The translations under genes were made by a program, and so were the position numbers. Of a stretch of 64,000 nt of DNA, positions 7,704 to 16,198 are shown piece after piece (position 1 is the stretch's first letter; every line of letters starts with the position of its first letter). Below the pieces are notes generated by a model. It was not told where the DNA came from. It was given only the letters and a program-made list of their open reading frames with translations, and made no database searches. The DNA comes from a candidate division LCP-89 bacterium B3_LCP (lineage in GTDB: Bacteria; Electryoneota; B3-LCP), in assembly GCA_005223185.1 (NCBI GenBank), contig NJBN01000004.1, positions 186,001 through 250,000 on the forward strand, in the 5' to 3' direction.

Positions 7704-8510
7704 ATGCCAGTTAAATTAAATTCGGAGAAAATTGAGCGTTTTATAGAGGCGCGCAGGAACAAGCACCTGACGCAACTCGAGCTAAGTAACGAATCTAATA
7801 TTGCCCTGAGAACCATCAAGGACTTAGAAAGCGGTCGCCGTAAGTCTTTCCATGAATCTACACTGATAAGTCTCTGCAGAGTTTTGGATCTGAATTATAA
7901 TGAGCTATTTAACAACCAGAAACCTACGAGGTTAAACAGAAGACTTGTACTGATTACACTTAGTATAATTGTCGTTGTAATTTTGGGAATTTTATTCTGG
8001 AAGTATCTGAAGGAACATAATAAAGAGGCAAATGTACCGGTTTCATACGTCAGAACCGACTGGGTAAGGCCTGAAGAGAAAATAAAAACCTGCCATACTA
8101 ATCCCGACTGTGGAGATAAGAATTGGATAAACGTAAATTGGTATCATCTCGATTATATAGTTAAGCCCGGCACAATAAATCCGGTTGAAATATTGTGGTC
8201 CTACCACTGTATGCCTGGTGCGGCTGGTCATGACCCCAGCACACCTGAATACCACATCAACGCTTTCACAAAGTGGAATCCTGACCAAGAGATCAAAATA
8301 TTTGAAGGCGTAATATTCGGCACAGGAAGCGACACTTTGAGTTTCGAGTTTATCGCATCTGAAGAGACAGGACTGGATACTCTGCGAGTATTTTTTGCTT
8401 CTGCATTTGCGCCTGTATCCAGCTATTACGGTCACCCACCGGACAATCAGCCATCTTCACCCGATAGCGCTCCCTGCCTCGAAATAACTATTGAAGTTAT
8501 TGAGGAATAG
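7704..8510 (+). CDS. Membrane-anchored XRE-family transcriptional regulator
   Basis: A 268-residue protein with three parts. An N-terminal XRE helix-turn-helix (about 8-65, with LTQLELSNESNIALRTIKDLESGRR) comes first. A single membrane helix follows (about 80-100, RLVLITLSIIVVVILGILFW). The last 165 residues would then lie outside the cytoplasm and include a few cysteines (CHTNPDCGD, SYHCMPG). The layout recalls one-component sensors such as ToxR, though the DNA-binding domain is a different family. It is divergent from the fibre-like secreted gene 152 bp away, which is a natural candidate target. The sensed signal is unknown. Confidence 0.8.
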   Translation: MPVKLNSEKIERFIEARRNKHLTQLELSNESNIALRTIKDLESGRRKSFHESTLISLCRVLDLNYNELFNNQKPTRLNRRLVLITLSIIVVVILGILFWKYLKEHNKEANVPVSYVRTDWVRPEEKIKTCHTNPDCGDKNWINVNWYHLDYIVKPGTINPVEILWSYHCMPGAAGHDPSTPEYHINAFTKWNPDQEIKIFEGVIFGTGSDTLSFEFIASEETGLDTLRVFFASAFAPVSSYYGHPPDNQPSSPDSAPCLEITIEVIEE

Positions 8511-8549
8511 AGCGAACGGAAAGATTTAACAAGTTCTAGAATGAGTGAA

Positions 8550-8575
8550 AATACCGAGTCAGAAAACTCGGTATT
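8550..8575. terminator. Shared hairpin terminator between convergent genes
   Basis: AATACCGAGT and ACTCGGTATT form a perfect 10-bp stem with a CAGAAA loop. On the minus strand it is followed by TTTTCAC. It lies between the ends of the XRE gene (plus) and the fumarase gene (minus), so it may serve both. The T-run favours the minus direction. Confidence 0.6.
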
Positions 8576-8605
8576 CGTATAGTAACCAGAAGATAACAGC
8601 TTACA

Positions 8606-9445
8606 TCACAATTCCACACTCTTATGCCGTGCTGCGTGGCACTGCACGTTGACAGCCGCAGGCAAGCTGGCGATATGGCAGGGATGCGCTTCGATGAAGA
8701 CGGCTAAAGCAGTAGTGCGACCGCCCAAACCCTGGGGACCAATTCCTAACTTGTTGATCCGTTCCAGCAGTTCATCTTCCATCGCGGCGTAATATGGATC
8801 GGGATGCTTCGATCCGATTTCACGCAGGAGCGCTTTCTTGGATAGCCAGGCGCACTTGTCATAAGTCCCGCCGATGCCCACGCCCACGATTACAGGCGGG
8901 CAGGGGTTGGCTCCGCTGCGTTTGATGCGGTCAACCACGAAATCCTTCACGCCCTCTTCCCCATCGGAAGGTTTGAGCATCTTTACTTCGGACATATTCT
9001 CCGAACCGCCGCCCTTGGGAGCGATGGTTATCTTGAAACCGTCACCGGGAATCATGTCCGTCCAGATGATGGGCGGAGTGTTATCTCCGGTGTTCTTGCG
9101 GCGCAGGGGATCCTCGACAATGGATTTGCGCAGATAACCGTCTGTATAGCCTTTGGCTACTCCTTTGGATATAGCTTCAGTCAGGTTGCCATCAATAGTC
9201 ACCTGATCGCCCATTTCCACAAAAAAGACGGCGAAACCGGTATCCTGGCAGATGGGCACTTCATCTTCATGGGCAATTTGAGCGTTCTTGATACACTGCT
9301 CTAAAAGCTCGATGGCTACAGGGGATTCTTCCTTCGCTCGGAAGTCTTGCAGCGCCTGATATATATCATCGCCAAGGTGATAATTGGCGTTCATGCAGAG
9401 GTCGGCAACTACTTCAGTAATTTTATCAGCGTGTATGGTTCGCAT
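8606..9445 (-). CDS. Class I fumarate hydratase, alpha subunit
   Basis: This is the iron-sulfur-binding subunit of a two-subunit class I fumarase (interconverts fumarate and malate) or of the related L-tartrate dehydratase. It has 279 residues, normal for the alpha chain. Three cysteines sit in the contexts expected for the 4Fe-4S cluster: C66 in ICQDTG, C182 in ANPCPP and C256 in HPCHIASLP. The beta subunit normally follows immediately, but here the next gene is convergent and unrelated, so the partner must lie elsewhere. Malate dehydrogenase (12028) in the same window fits a TCA role. ElbB lies upstream on the same strand across a palindromic repeat. Confidence 0.9.
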   Translation of the reverse strand: MRTIHADKITEVVADLCMNANYHLGDDIYQALQDFRAKEESPVAIELLEQCIKNAQIAHEDEVPICQDTGFAVFFVEMGDQVTIDGNLTEAISKGVAKGYTDGYLRKSIVEDPLRRKNTGDNTPPIIWTDMIPGDGFKITIAPKGGGSENMSEVKMLKPSDGEEGVKDFVVDRIKRSGANPCPPVIVGVGIGGTYDKCAWLSKKALLREIGSKHPDPYYAAMEDELLERINKLGIGPQGLGGRTTALAVFIEAHPCHIASLPAAVNVQCHAARHKSVEL

Positions 9446-9467
9446 GTGGACTCCGGTTGTATGTTAA

Positions 9468-9522
9468 GTAGCGCGGGGGCTTGCCCCCGCTAGTGGAAGG
9501 TGGCAGCAAGCTACCGCGCTAC
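9468..9522. repeat. Nested palindromic element GTAGCGCGG...CCGCGCTAC
   Basis: Outer arms GTAGCGCGG (9468-9476) and CCGCGCTAC (9514-9522) enclose an inner GCGGGGGC-TT-GCCCCCGC hairpin (9473-9490). A partial relative (GAGCTGCCGCGCTACC) occurs near 33209. It looks like an intergenic mobile palindrome. Confidence 0.65.
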
Positions 9523-9577
9523 CTCTCGTGTCAAGATGATTAATTACTATCCATAAGCTTTTGTTTTCGTTGCGGAT

Positions 9578-10240
9578 TTACGCCATCTCCAACACCTTCG
9601 CTACCAGCTTCTCGATTCCATCAGCGACGTTCTTGATGCTGGGACCTAACATATAGGCAGGCGTGGAAACGACCTTATTGGTTTCATCCACAACGATATC
9701 GTCAACTGCACAATCGACATGTTTTGCGCCCAGTGTTTCCAAAGCTTCAGCGGTGCCTTTATCGTTACCAATGGTCAGTCTGACTTTGATGCCCTTATTT
9801 TTCATTGCACGTGCCATAACCGCCGGAGCAATGCAGATGACGCCCACCGGCTTCTTCGCTTTAACCATATCATTCAGCAGGCGGTCAACTTCAGGATGGA
9901 TGGTGCAGTCAGCGCCCCTGACGGCAAAATCCACTAAGTTCTTGGCAGCGCCATAACCACCGGGGAGGATCAGACCATCCAGTTCATCAGCTTTGACGTC
10001 GGCAACGTCGGCGATATTGCCGCGGGCTATGCGCGATGCCTCAGTCAAAACGTTACGGACTTCGCCGGTATCATCACCCGATTTGTGGTTGATGGTGTGC
10101 ATCTGTGATTTGTTGGGAGCCATGCATTTGATATCGGCTCCACCGCGGTCGAGAGCCAGCAGGGTAATGGTAGCTTCGTGGATTTCCGCTCCGTCCAAAT
10201 GACCGCAACCAGCTAATAAGACGCCGATTTTCTTTGCCAT
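9578..10240 (-). CDS. elbB: ElbB-type DJ-1/PfpI family protein
   Basis: A 220-residue cytoplasmic class I glutaminase-like protein. It matches ElbB in length and in its diagnostic blocks: GVLLAGCGHLDGAEIHEA at the N-terminus, INHKSGD, LPGGYGAAKNL (about 92-102) and the nucleophile elbow cysteine C136 in GVICIAPAV. ElbB of E. coli has weak glyoxalase activity, and its link to isoprenoid synthesis is genetic only, so the true substrate is unclear. It stands alone, upstream of the fumarase gene on the same strand. Confidence 0.9.
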   Translation of the reverse strand: MAKKIGVLLAGCGHLDGAEIHEATITLLALDRGGADIKCMAPNKSQMHTINHKSGDDTGEVRNVLTEASRIARGNIADVADVKADELDGLILPGGYGAAKNLVDFAVRGADCTIHPEVDRLLNDMVKAKKPVGVICIAPAVMARAMKNKGIKVRLTIGNDKGTAEALETLGAKHVDCAVDDIVVDETNKVVSTPAYMLGPSIKNVADGIEKLVAKVLEMA

Positions 10241-10955
10241 GATAGCCTCGCTGTTTCAGTGTACAAGTTTACATGTAACCAAGTTTACAAGTTTGGCTAA
10301 AGATAATGCTTGAAGGGGATAAAATCAAGGGAGGAATAGGGGAATTGTGAATGCAGAATGGAGAATTGGGGGTTTAGGATAAGTAACTGCAAATTGAAGA
10401 TTGCAAATTGCAAAATGTAAATTTAGGGCGGGGATTATTCGAAGATTGAGATCTTTTGCTATGCCCAGGATGACTTGGGTGGGACAATGTCATTCTGAGC
10501 CCAAATTTTGGCGTTTAATTGATTATTCTTACATTTACCAGGGCACCCCAGAATAAATTCTGGGGCTTAAACTAACCAAGATCACTGAAGTGATCATCCT
10601 GTAATTACTGTCTTTAGACATTTCGTCCAGTTTCAGCCTCAGACTTTAGTCTGGGGTAACTAGTGTCAACTTAATTAGTTAATTACCATCATTGGGGTGA
10701 AGAATCTCATTCCCCCGAAAGCGGGTCGGTGCAAGACCGACCCCTATGCGGGTTTTGCTTCGATAGCGTCGCACGCCCTCGTGTGATGGCAATTTCGGTG
10801 TCAGACGTGGACATCTGACTTACAAATATTGAAGAAGCTAAAAGAAATAACAAGAAAAACACTTGTTTGTTTTTTTATTATTCATAAATTAGCAGGATAC
10901 CACTAGTATAAAAGAAATAGTAAATGAAGTGGATTACTAAAATGAGGAGAATTCT
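10241..10955. other. Gene-free stretch packed with short hairpins
   Basis: No credible coding region. It contains the second copy of the 130-bp repeat (10339-10473), CCCCAGAATAAATTCTGGGG (10546-10565), GATCACTGAAGTGATC (10580-10595) and GGGTCGGT-GCAAG-ACCGACCC (10722-10742). An AT-rich segment with plausible promoter character precedes the lipoprotein gene at 10956. Confidence 0.65.
10339..10473 (+). repeat. Approximately 130-bp dispersed repeat, copy 2
   Basis: Same orientation and block order as 4742-4867: GGGGAATTGTGAATGCAGAA, then CTGCAAATTGAAGATTGCAA, then GCGGGGAT and CAGGATGACT. It starts about 100 bp upstream of elbB. Confidence 0.75.
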
Positions 10956-11714
10956 ATGCTAAAGAAAATCAACTTTTTAATTACCATGCTCATTTTATTT
11001 CCCTTGATGGTAATGACGTTTGGAGGCTGCGCTCCTTCAACACCTAAGATCGAAGAACCAGTGGTTTTGCCAACCTTCGATTTCGTTCCACCTTCAACGA
11101 CACCTGTCAGTAGCACAAGTGTCTCGTTTTGCGTTGTTTCACCGAGTTTCCCCAGTGAATGGAAAGCGTTAGGTTATATGAATCATTATCCTTATGATAA
11201 GTTCGCTCGAAATATGCCAGCCGATTTCGAGGAAATGCTAACTGCCAAAGGATTCAGAACCCGTGGACCTTTTAGGAATTATGATGAATTGACGTTTCCT
11301 GATAAAAGTGAGACAGATCTGATCTTGATGCCTAAGGTGGAAATTGATGTTAGAGCTGCTGGAAGAACAACCGAAAGTATAAATCTTCTCGGCGATGCAC
11401 GCTATAAATGGAATGGTACGATCCATTTGAGTGGTCGCATCACCATAGCATTGAACGAAACATTAAGTAATGAGCGTATGTGGAATAAAAGTGTAGAATT
11501 GCCTCAAAGACAATTCAGCTATAAGTCACCCAGTAGTGCTCAACCCGTTAATGCACCCAACATTAACGATACTAAATTTGCTAATGAGTTGGCTAAATAC
11601 ATGGAAGAATACTACAATTTGACATTTGACAAAATGTGGGATTATCTTGATCCTAATGAAATGACCATGGTAAAAGACCAGGCACAAGAAATTAAGGATA
11701 AGAAACGATACTAA
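10956..11714 (+). CDS. Lipoprotein of unknown function
   Basis: A 252-residue exported lipoprotein. A hydrophobic signal (about 6-24) ends in a lipobox with GGC, so the acylated cysteine is C25. An AGGAG ribosome site lies 8 nt before the ATG. The mature part is mostly strand-like and polar with no family motif I recognise. It has a long central region with regularly spaced hydrophobic residues (LILMPKVEIDV, YKWNGTIHLSGRI) that resembles outer-membrane assembly or curli-associated lipoproteins only in general style. It is followed by a hairpin with a T-rich tail. Confidence 0.75.
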   Translation: MLKKINFLITMLILFPLMVMTFGGCAPSTPKIEEPVVLPTFDFVPPSTTPVSSTSVSFCVVSPSFPSEWKALGYMNHYPYDKFARNMPADFEEMLTAKGFRTRGPFRNYDELTFPDKSETDLILMPKVEIDVRAAGRTTESINLLGDARYKWNGTIHLSGRITIALNETLSNERMWNKSVELPQRQFSYKSPSSAQPVNAPNINDTKFANELAKYMEEYYNLTFDKMWDYLDPNEMTMVKDQAQEIKDKKRY

Positions 11715-11747
11715 TTCGAGGTTTGTACAAAAACAGGATTTTCCATT

Positions 11748-11795
11748 GCGTCAGGTTTTCCCCGGTTTGTCGGGATGTGACCTGACGCTTTTCTT
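11748..11795 (+). terminator. GCGTCAGGT-type hairpin, likely lipoprotein gene terminator (copy 1)
   Basis: GCGTCAGGT (11748-11756) pairs with ACCTGACGC (11780-11788), with a nested CCCGG/CCGGG-like inner hairpin, and TTTTCTTACC follows. The same arms recur at 11942-11985 and 15320-15380, so this is a repeat family that may also act as a terminator. Confidence 0.6.
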
Positions 11796-11891
11796 ACCTT
11801 CCAACCATAGCTGTGGTGTCAGACGCGTTCCGTTGCCACCACAATTCTTTCATTCATCCTTCATAATTTATAATTCATAATTTAGCACAAA

Positions 11892-11915
11892 GAGCCACTC
11901 CAAATGAAGCGGCTC
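11892..11915 (-). terminator. Possible terminator of mdh
   Basis: On the minus strand GAGCCGC and GTGGCTC pair (one wobble) around a 10-nt loop and are followed by TTTGTGC. It lies about 110 nt beyond the mdh stop. Confidence 0.45.
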
Positions 11916-11941
11916 CTTGTTGCTCGATATTATGTTTTCTA

Positions 11942-11985
11942 ACGTCAGGTTTTGGATCCCGCTCAGGCGGGACAGGACCTGACGC
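11942..11985. repeat. GCGTCAGGT-type palindrome, copy 2
   Basis: ACGTCAGGT ... ACCTGACGC arms enclose TCCCGCTCAGGCGGGA. It belongs to the same family as 11748-11795 and 15320-15380. Confidence 0.65.
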
Positions 11986-12027
11986 AACTATGCATGGTAG
12001 GTCGGATTCCCCGAATCCGACGCACTG

Positions 12028-12984
<957 letters not shown>

Positions 12985-13020
12985 TTATTATGAATGCGGC
13001 AGGTATCCACCTGCAGCTTT

Positions 13021-13284
13021 TTAGGAGTCTGATAGTGGTAGAACGTTAATCAGGTGTGCTCGACCTCTGCCAGAGGTAAATTCGACAACGCCTGCAGTAG
13101 TGGCGAAGATCGTGTGATCCTTGCCCATACCGACATTGGTACCCGGATGGAATTTCGTGCCGTGCTGGCGAACTATTATCATGCCCGCTTTAACGGGCTG
13201 TCCACCGGGACACTTCACACCTAAAAATTGCGGATTCGAATCCCTGCCGTTGCGGGATGAACCGACGCCTTTTTTATGCGCCAT
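13021..13284 (-). CDS. rpmA: 50S ribosomal protein L27
   Basis: A component of the large ribosomal subunit whose N-terminus reaches the peptidyl transferase centre. It has 87 residues and starts [19 protein letters not shown], without the extra leader that needs cleavage in Firmicutes. The conserved [22 protein letters not shown] block is intact. It follows rplU with a 3-bp gap, the usual operon order. Confidence 0.97.
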   Translation of the reverse strand: MAHKKGVGSSRNGRDSNPQFLGVKCPGGQPVKAGMIIVRQHGTKFHPGTNVGMGKDHTIFATTAGVVEFTSGRGRAHLINVLPLSDS

Positions 13285-13287
13285 GAT

Positions 13288-13902
13288 TTATTCTCCTTTG
13301 GATTCTTGGCTTTCAGGTGCCTTTTTAGCTTCGGCTTCAGGCTTATCTGCTGCTTTCGGTTTGGCGGCAGCTTTCGGCTTGGTGGCAGCCTTCGGCTTGG
13401 TTTCTACCTTTTTAGCGGGAGCTTTCGCCTTGGTTGTGGCCTTTGGTTTGGTCGCCGCCTTTGGCTTAGCCGGTCCCTCTGACTTTGCCTTAGCCTTAGG
13501 TTTAGCTTCAGCTTTAGGTTTGGGCGCTGCCTTGGGTTTAGGTTTTTCTTTGGCTTTTTCTGCAGGTTTAGGCTTGGCATCAGTCAAGCCCTGAATTTTA
13601 TCGACGTGCAGCAGGGTGTATCCCTGACGATGACCTCTGGTAACCTTGAAACCCTTGCGGCGTTTCTTGCGGAAAACGACTATCTTGGGATCGCGGCCGT
13701 GCGAAATCACCTTGGCAGTAGCCTTGACGCCTTTGATCAACGGTTCTCCGACCTTGATTTTACTGCCATCAGAAGTCATCAGTATTTCAGCGATTTCATA
13801 GTCAGCGCCTTCGTCTATAGTAAGCCGGGGGACTTTGAGATCACAATTTGGTTCGATGCGGAACTGCTTGCCCGCTATTATTGCTATTGCGTACATCTTC
13901 AC
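13288..13902 (-). CDS. rplU: 50S ribosomal protein L21 with long Lys/Ala/Pro-rich tail
   Basis: Residues 1-105 are a normal L21 (YAIAIIAGKQFRIEP, RKKRRKGFKVTRGHRQGYTLLHVDKIQ), which binds 23S rRNA. About 99 further residues form a low-complexity tail of KPKA/AKPK/ATKPKA repeats ending in an acidic patch. Normal L21 is about 103 residues. The tail is probably disordered and strongly basic. A second start codon two residues in (MYAIA) could be the true start. It begins the rplU-rpmA pair. Confidence 0.95.
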   Translation of the reverse strand: MKMYAIAIIAGKQFRIEPNCDLKVPRLTIDEGADYEIAEILMTSDGSKIKVGEPLIKGVKATAKVISHGRDPKIVVFRKKRRKGFKVTRGHRQGYTLLHVDKIQGLTDAKPKPAEKAKEKPKPKAAPKPKAEAKPKAKAKSEGPAKPKAATKPKATTKAKAPAKKVETKPKAATKPKAAAKPKAADKPEAEAKKAPESQESKGE

Positions 13903-14256
13903 TTTCTTAGATTTTAAGAAACTTAAATATAGTTAAAATGAGTCTGTATGTCAAGTGGTTTTTGGGGATTTACATCAACCCGATTCCTCCGGACTCCGGA
14001 TCATCAATGCCGCACGAGTCTCTGCATTCGACGAGAACATACCGTATAAACAAGATCATGGGATTTTATATCTTAAATATGTTTCAGATGAGGGCGTCTG
14101 AAACCACGGCAATTATTACTGTTTATTAAATTGCAACCATTTTACTTGATTCTAAAAATTTTGGCTCTTATATTCGAGAAATTCCCATGAAACATAGATA
14201 ACTCTTGTAATTAATGTTAAACCGCATTAAAAATCAGATTAGAAAAGGAGGATGAA
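13903..14256. other. Intergenic region between rplU and a lipoprotein gene
   Basis: A 354-bp divergent region. It should contain the rplU promoter and the promoter for the lipoprotein gene at 14257. I see an AGGAGG ribosome site just before 14257 but no convincing repeat, RNA gene or coding region. Confidence 0.6.
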
Positions 14257-15177
14257 ATGAAATATGGTATACCGATCTTCCTATTTGGACTCCTATGGCT
14301 ATCTGGGTGTTCAGCCAATCTCTCACCTGCTTCAAAATCACAGCCAGAAAATCACAATAACCTTAGCATGGCCATTTCTTTTGAAGAAAGGATAGAAGGC
14401 AATGGAGGAATACCGATCGATTCGTTCCAACATCTTGCGAAAATCGCTTCGCGAAGTGAACTGGTCATTATGCTGAATCAGGAAATGATCGAGAAAATTG
14501 CGAAACATGATTCCGAGAAAATTGATAATGTTCAAATGAGAATGAGTGCCAAACTGCATAAAAACAATCACATGTCCATACCGGTCAATATTGATAATTA
14601 CACAGATGAAATTGAGAGAATCGATTCTTATCCTCGTTTGTGGCTTCGTGATCTAAACAACATCGCAACTGGGCGAATACATCTGAATATTGAATCAGCA
14701 GAACAAGGAGACGAACTCGAGATCGTTACGGAAATCATAAAAACTGATAGTAATGGCAGAGAGCTTGTTTTACAAAAGGTAACTAAGTGCTTCGATATTG
14801 AGCGTTTCGGTTATATGCACAGATTCATAAGCCATCCGGCTATCGCAGGTTTAATTGATGAAGATGACGGTTTCGATAACTGGGCATCAGCGCTGGCAGT
14901 TTCATGGACGGTTCACTGGAAAATTAGAACGAATAGAAATTCTCCTTGGATCTGTAGAGCATATTCTTTTATTAATCCAGGAATCGGCTTGAATTTTATA
15001 CAGATAAATGATGACGATTGGCAACAAAGTGGGATCGGATTTCATCTTTCAATCTTTAATGATGGTGTAATGGGTGGATATGGTCGCACGGAGTTTGAGG
15101 ATCAATACTACTTCTTTGGTATTGGTTTCATAGATTTCATTGATAAAATCGATGATATTCTTGGTCTTTCTCAGTGA
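14257..15177 (+). CDS. Lipoprotein of unknown function
   Basis: A 306-residue protein with a short signal peptide ending in a lipobox (LWLSGC, lipidated C18) and a strong AAAAGGAGG ribosome site. The mature part is rich in polar and acidic residues with no motif that I recognise. Near the C-terminus it has glycine-rich strand-like segments (GIGFHLSIFNDGVMGGYG). It stands alone between two palindrome-bearing spacers. Confidence 0.7.
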   Translation: MKYGIPIFLFGLLWLSGCSANLSPASKSQPENHNNLSMAISFEERIEGNGGIPIDSFQHLAKIASRSELVIMLNQEMIEKIAKHDSEKIDNVQMRMSAKLHKNNHMSIPVNIDNYTDEIERIDSYPRLWLRDLNNIATGRIHLNIESAEQGDELEIVTEIIKTDSNGRELVLQKVTKCFDIERFGYMHRFISHPAIAGLIDEDDGFDNWASALAVSWTVHWKIRTNRNSPWICRAYSFINPGIGLNFIQINDDDWQQSGIGFHLSIFNDGVMGGYGRTEFEDQYYFFGIGFIDFIDKIDDILGLSQ

Positions 15178-15319
15178 TAGCGGAATCATTAACCGTGCTG
15201 TTGACTTCCCGTAGGAGTTCTATGAACCTATGGAGAAGACGGGTGGCATGGGCGTAAGCCCTCTTACGAGCTTCTGATCCCGCTTTAGTAGGGACGAAGC
15301 ATGTTTCTCCATGGCTGTT

Positions 15320-15380
15320 GCGTCAGGTCTTGGACGCTGAAAGCGAAGAGCATGTCCCGCTCCGGTGGGATGACCTGACG
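15320..15380. repeat. GCGTCAGGT-type palindrome, copy 3
   Basis: GCGTCAGGTC and GACCTGACG arms with a nested TCCCGC...GTGGGA hairpin, followed by TTTTTCC on the plus strand. It lies between convergent genes and could act as a terminator for the lipoprotein gene. Confidence 0.6.
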
Positions 15381-15389
15381 TTTTTCCTC

Positions 15390-15641
15390 CTACCGCACCG
15401 GTTCATTAATAGAGAGAAAGATGCATACGATGGCAGTTATTCCTAGTATTACAGTAATAATGATCAACGCCGCTGAATATTGATATATTTTCAGCCACCC
15501 ATACAGCAGAGCCCACAGGATCATTGTTCCACCGAGGATGCGACCGTATGGATTTCTTAGAACGACCCATCTCAGCCTATGATGGAAGCCACTGAGGATT
15601 AACAGTAATATCCCCACAGCCCCAATCAGGATTGCAGCCAC
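15390..15641 (-). CDS. Small integral membrane protein, unknown function
   Basis: An 83-residue protein made almost wholly of three hydrophobic helices (about 2-18, 36-50 and 56-78) joined by a basic loop (HHRLRWVVLRNPYGR). No family is recognised. It follows the Nudix gene by 11 bp on the same strand and is likely in its operon. Confidence 0.6.
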   Translation of the reverse strand: MAAILIGAVGILLLILSGFHHRLRWVVLRNPYGRILGGTMILWALLYGWLKIYQYSAALIIITVILGITAIVCIFLSINEPVR

Positions 15642-15652
15642 TTAGTGCCCTC

Positions 15653-16198
15653 CTATATTTTTTCTGTTTTTCCCGTCCTGGCAATATCTAATATCACCCT
15701 ATGCGTATCAAACACTATCTCCGGCATATCATCCAGCGGAAAATAGCCAACTTCCGATGCATCATCACCCGCTGTTAATTTCCCACCCACAACTTCGACT
15801 TCAAACCCAATGACTACCACGTCACCCCAGTAACCGTCCACCTTGGAGGCAACGTCTATAACCCGCACTAACTTACCTTCCAGACCCGTCTCTTCTTTGA
15901 ATTCCCGCAGCGCCGCTTCCTGTGCGGTTTCACCCATTTCGATGAAACCACCCGGCAGACACCATTGTCCTACGCAGGGTGGTTCACTCCGGCGGGTCAA
16001 GAGCAATTCACCTCTATCGTTGAAGCAGATCAACGCCGTTGCCGGAAAGGGATTCTGGTAGTGAATCTCCCCGCACTTCTGGCATCGCAATCTGAGCCGT
16101 TCTGATATCTCCTCCTGTACTAATTTCCCCGCACATTCAGGGCAGAAGCGAAAGCGGATGGTAGATTTTACAGATTTCAACTGTGATTTGTTATCCAT
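15653..16198 (-). CDS. Nudix hydrolase with N-terminal zinc ribbon
   Basis: A 181-residue enzyme that hydrolyses a nucleoside diphosphate linked to another group. A zinc ribbon (C19, C22, C39, C42) precedes a complete Nudix box at about 84-106 (GFIEMGE, then REFKEETGL), which holds the metal-binding glutamates. The ribbon plus QNPFPATALI resembles the NudC/ADP-ribose pyrophosphatase type, so NADH or ADP-ribose are likely substrates, but the sequence does not settle it. It directly abuts the MFS gene upstream. Confidence 0.85.
   Translation of the reverse strand: MDNKSQLKSVKSTIRFRFCPECAGKLVQEEISERLRLRCQKCGEIHYQNPFPATALICFNDRGELLLTRRSEPPCVGQWCLPGGFIEMGETAQEAALREFKEETGLEGKLVRVIDVASKVDGYWGDVVVIGFEVEVVGGKLTAGDDASEVGYFPLDDMPEIVFDTHRVILDIARTGKTEKI

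Noticed and set aside
10241-10955. CRISPR-like or riboswitch region
   Set aside because: The hairpins are of different families, without regular spacing or shared repeat, and no riboswitch core is recognisable.
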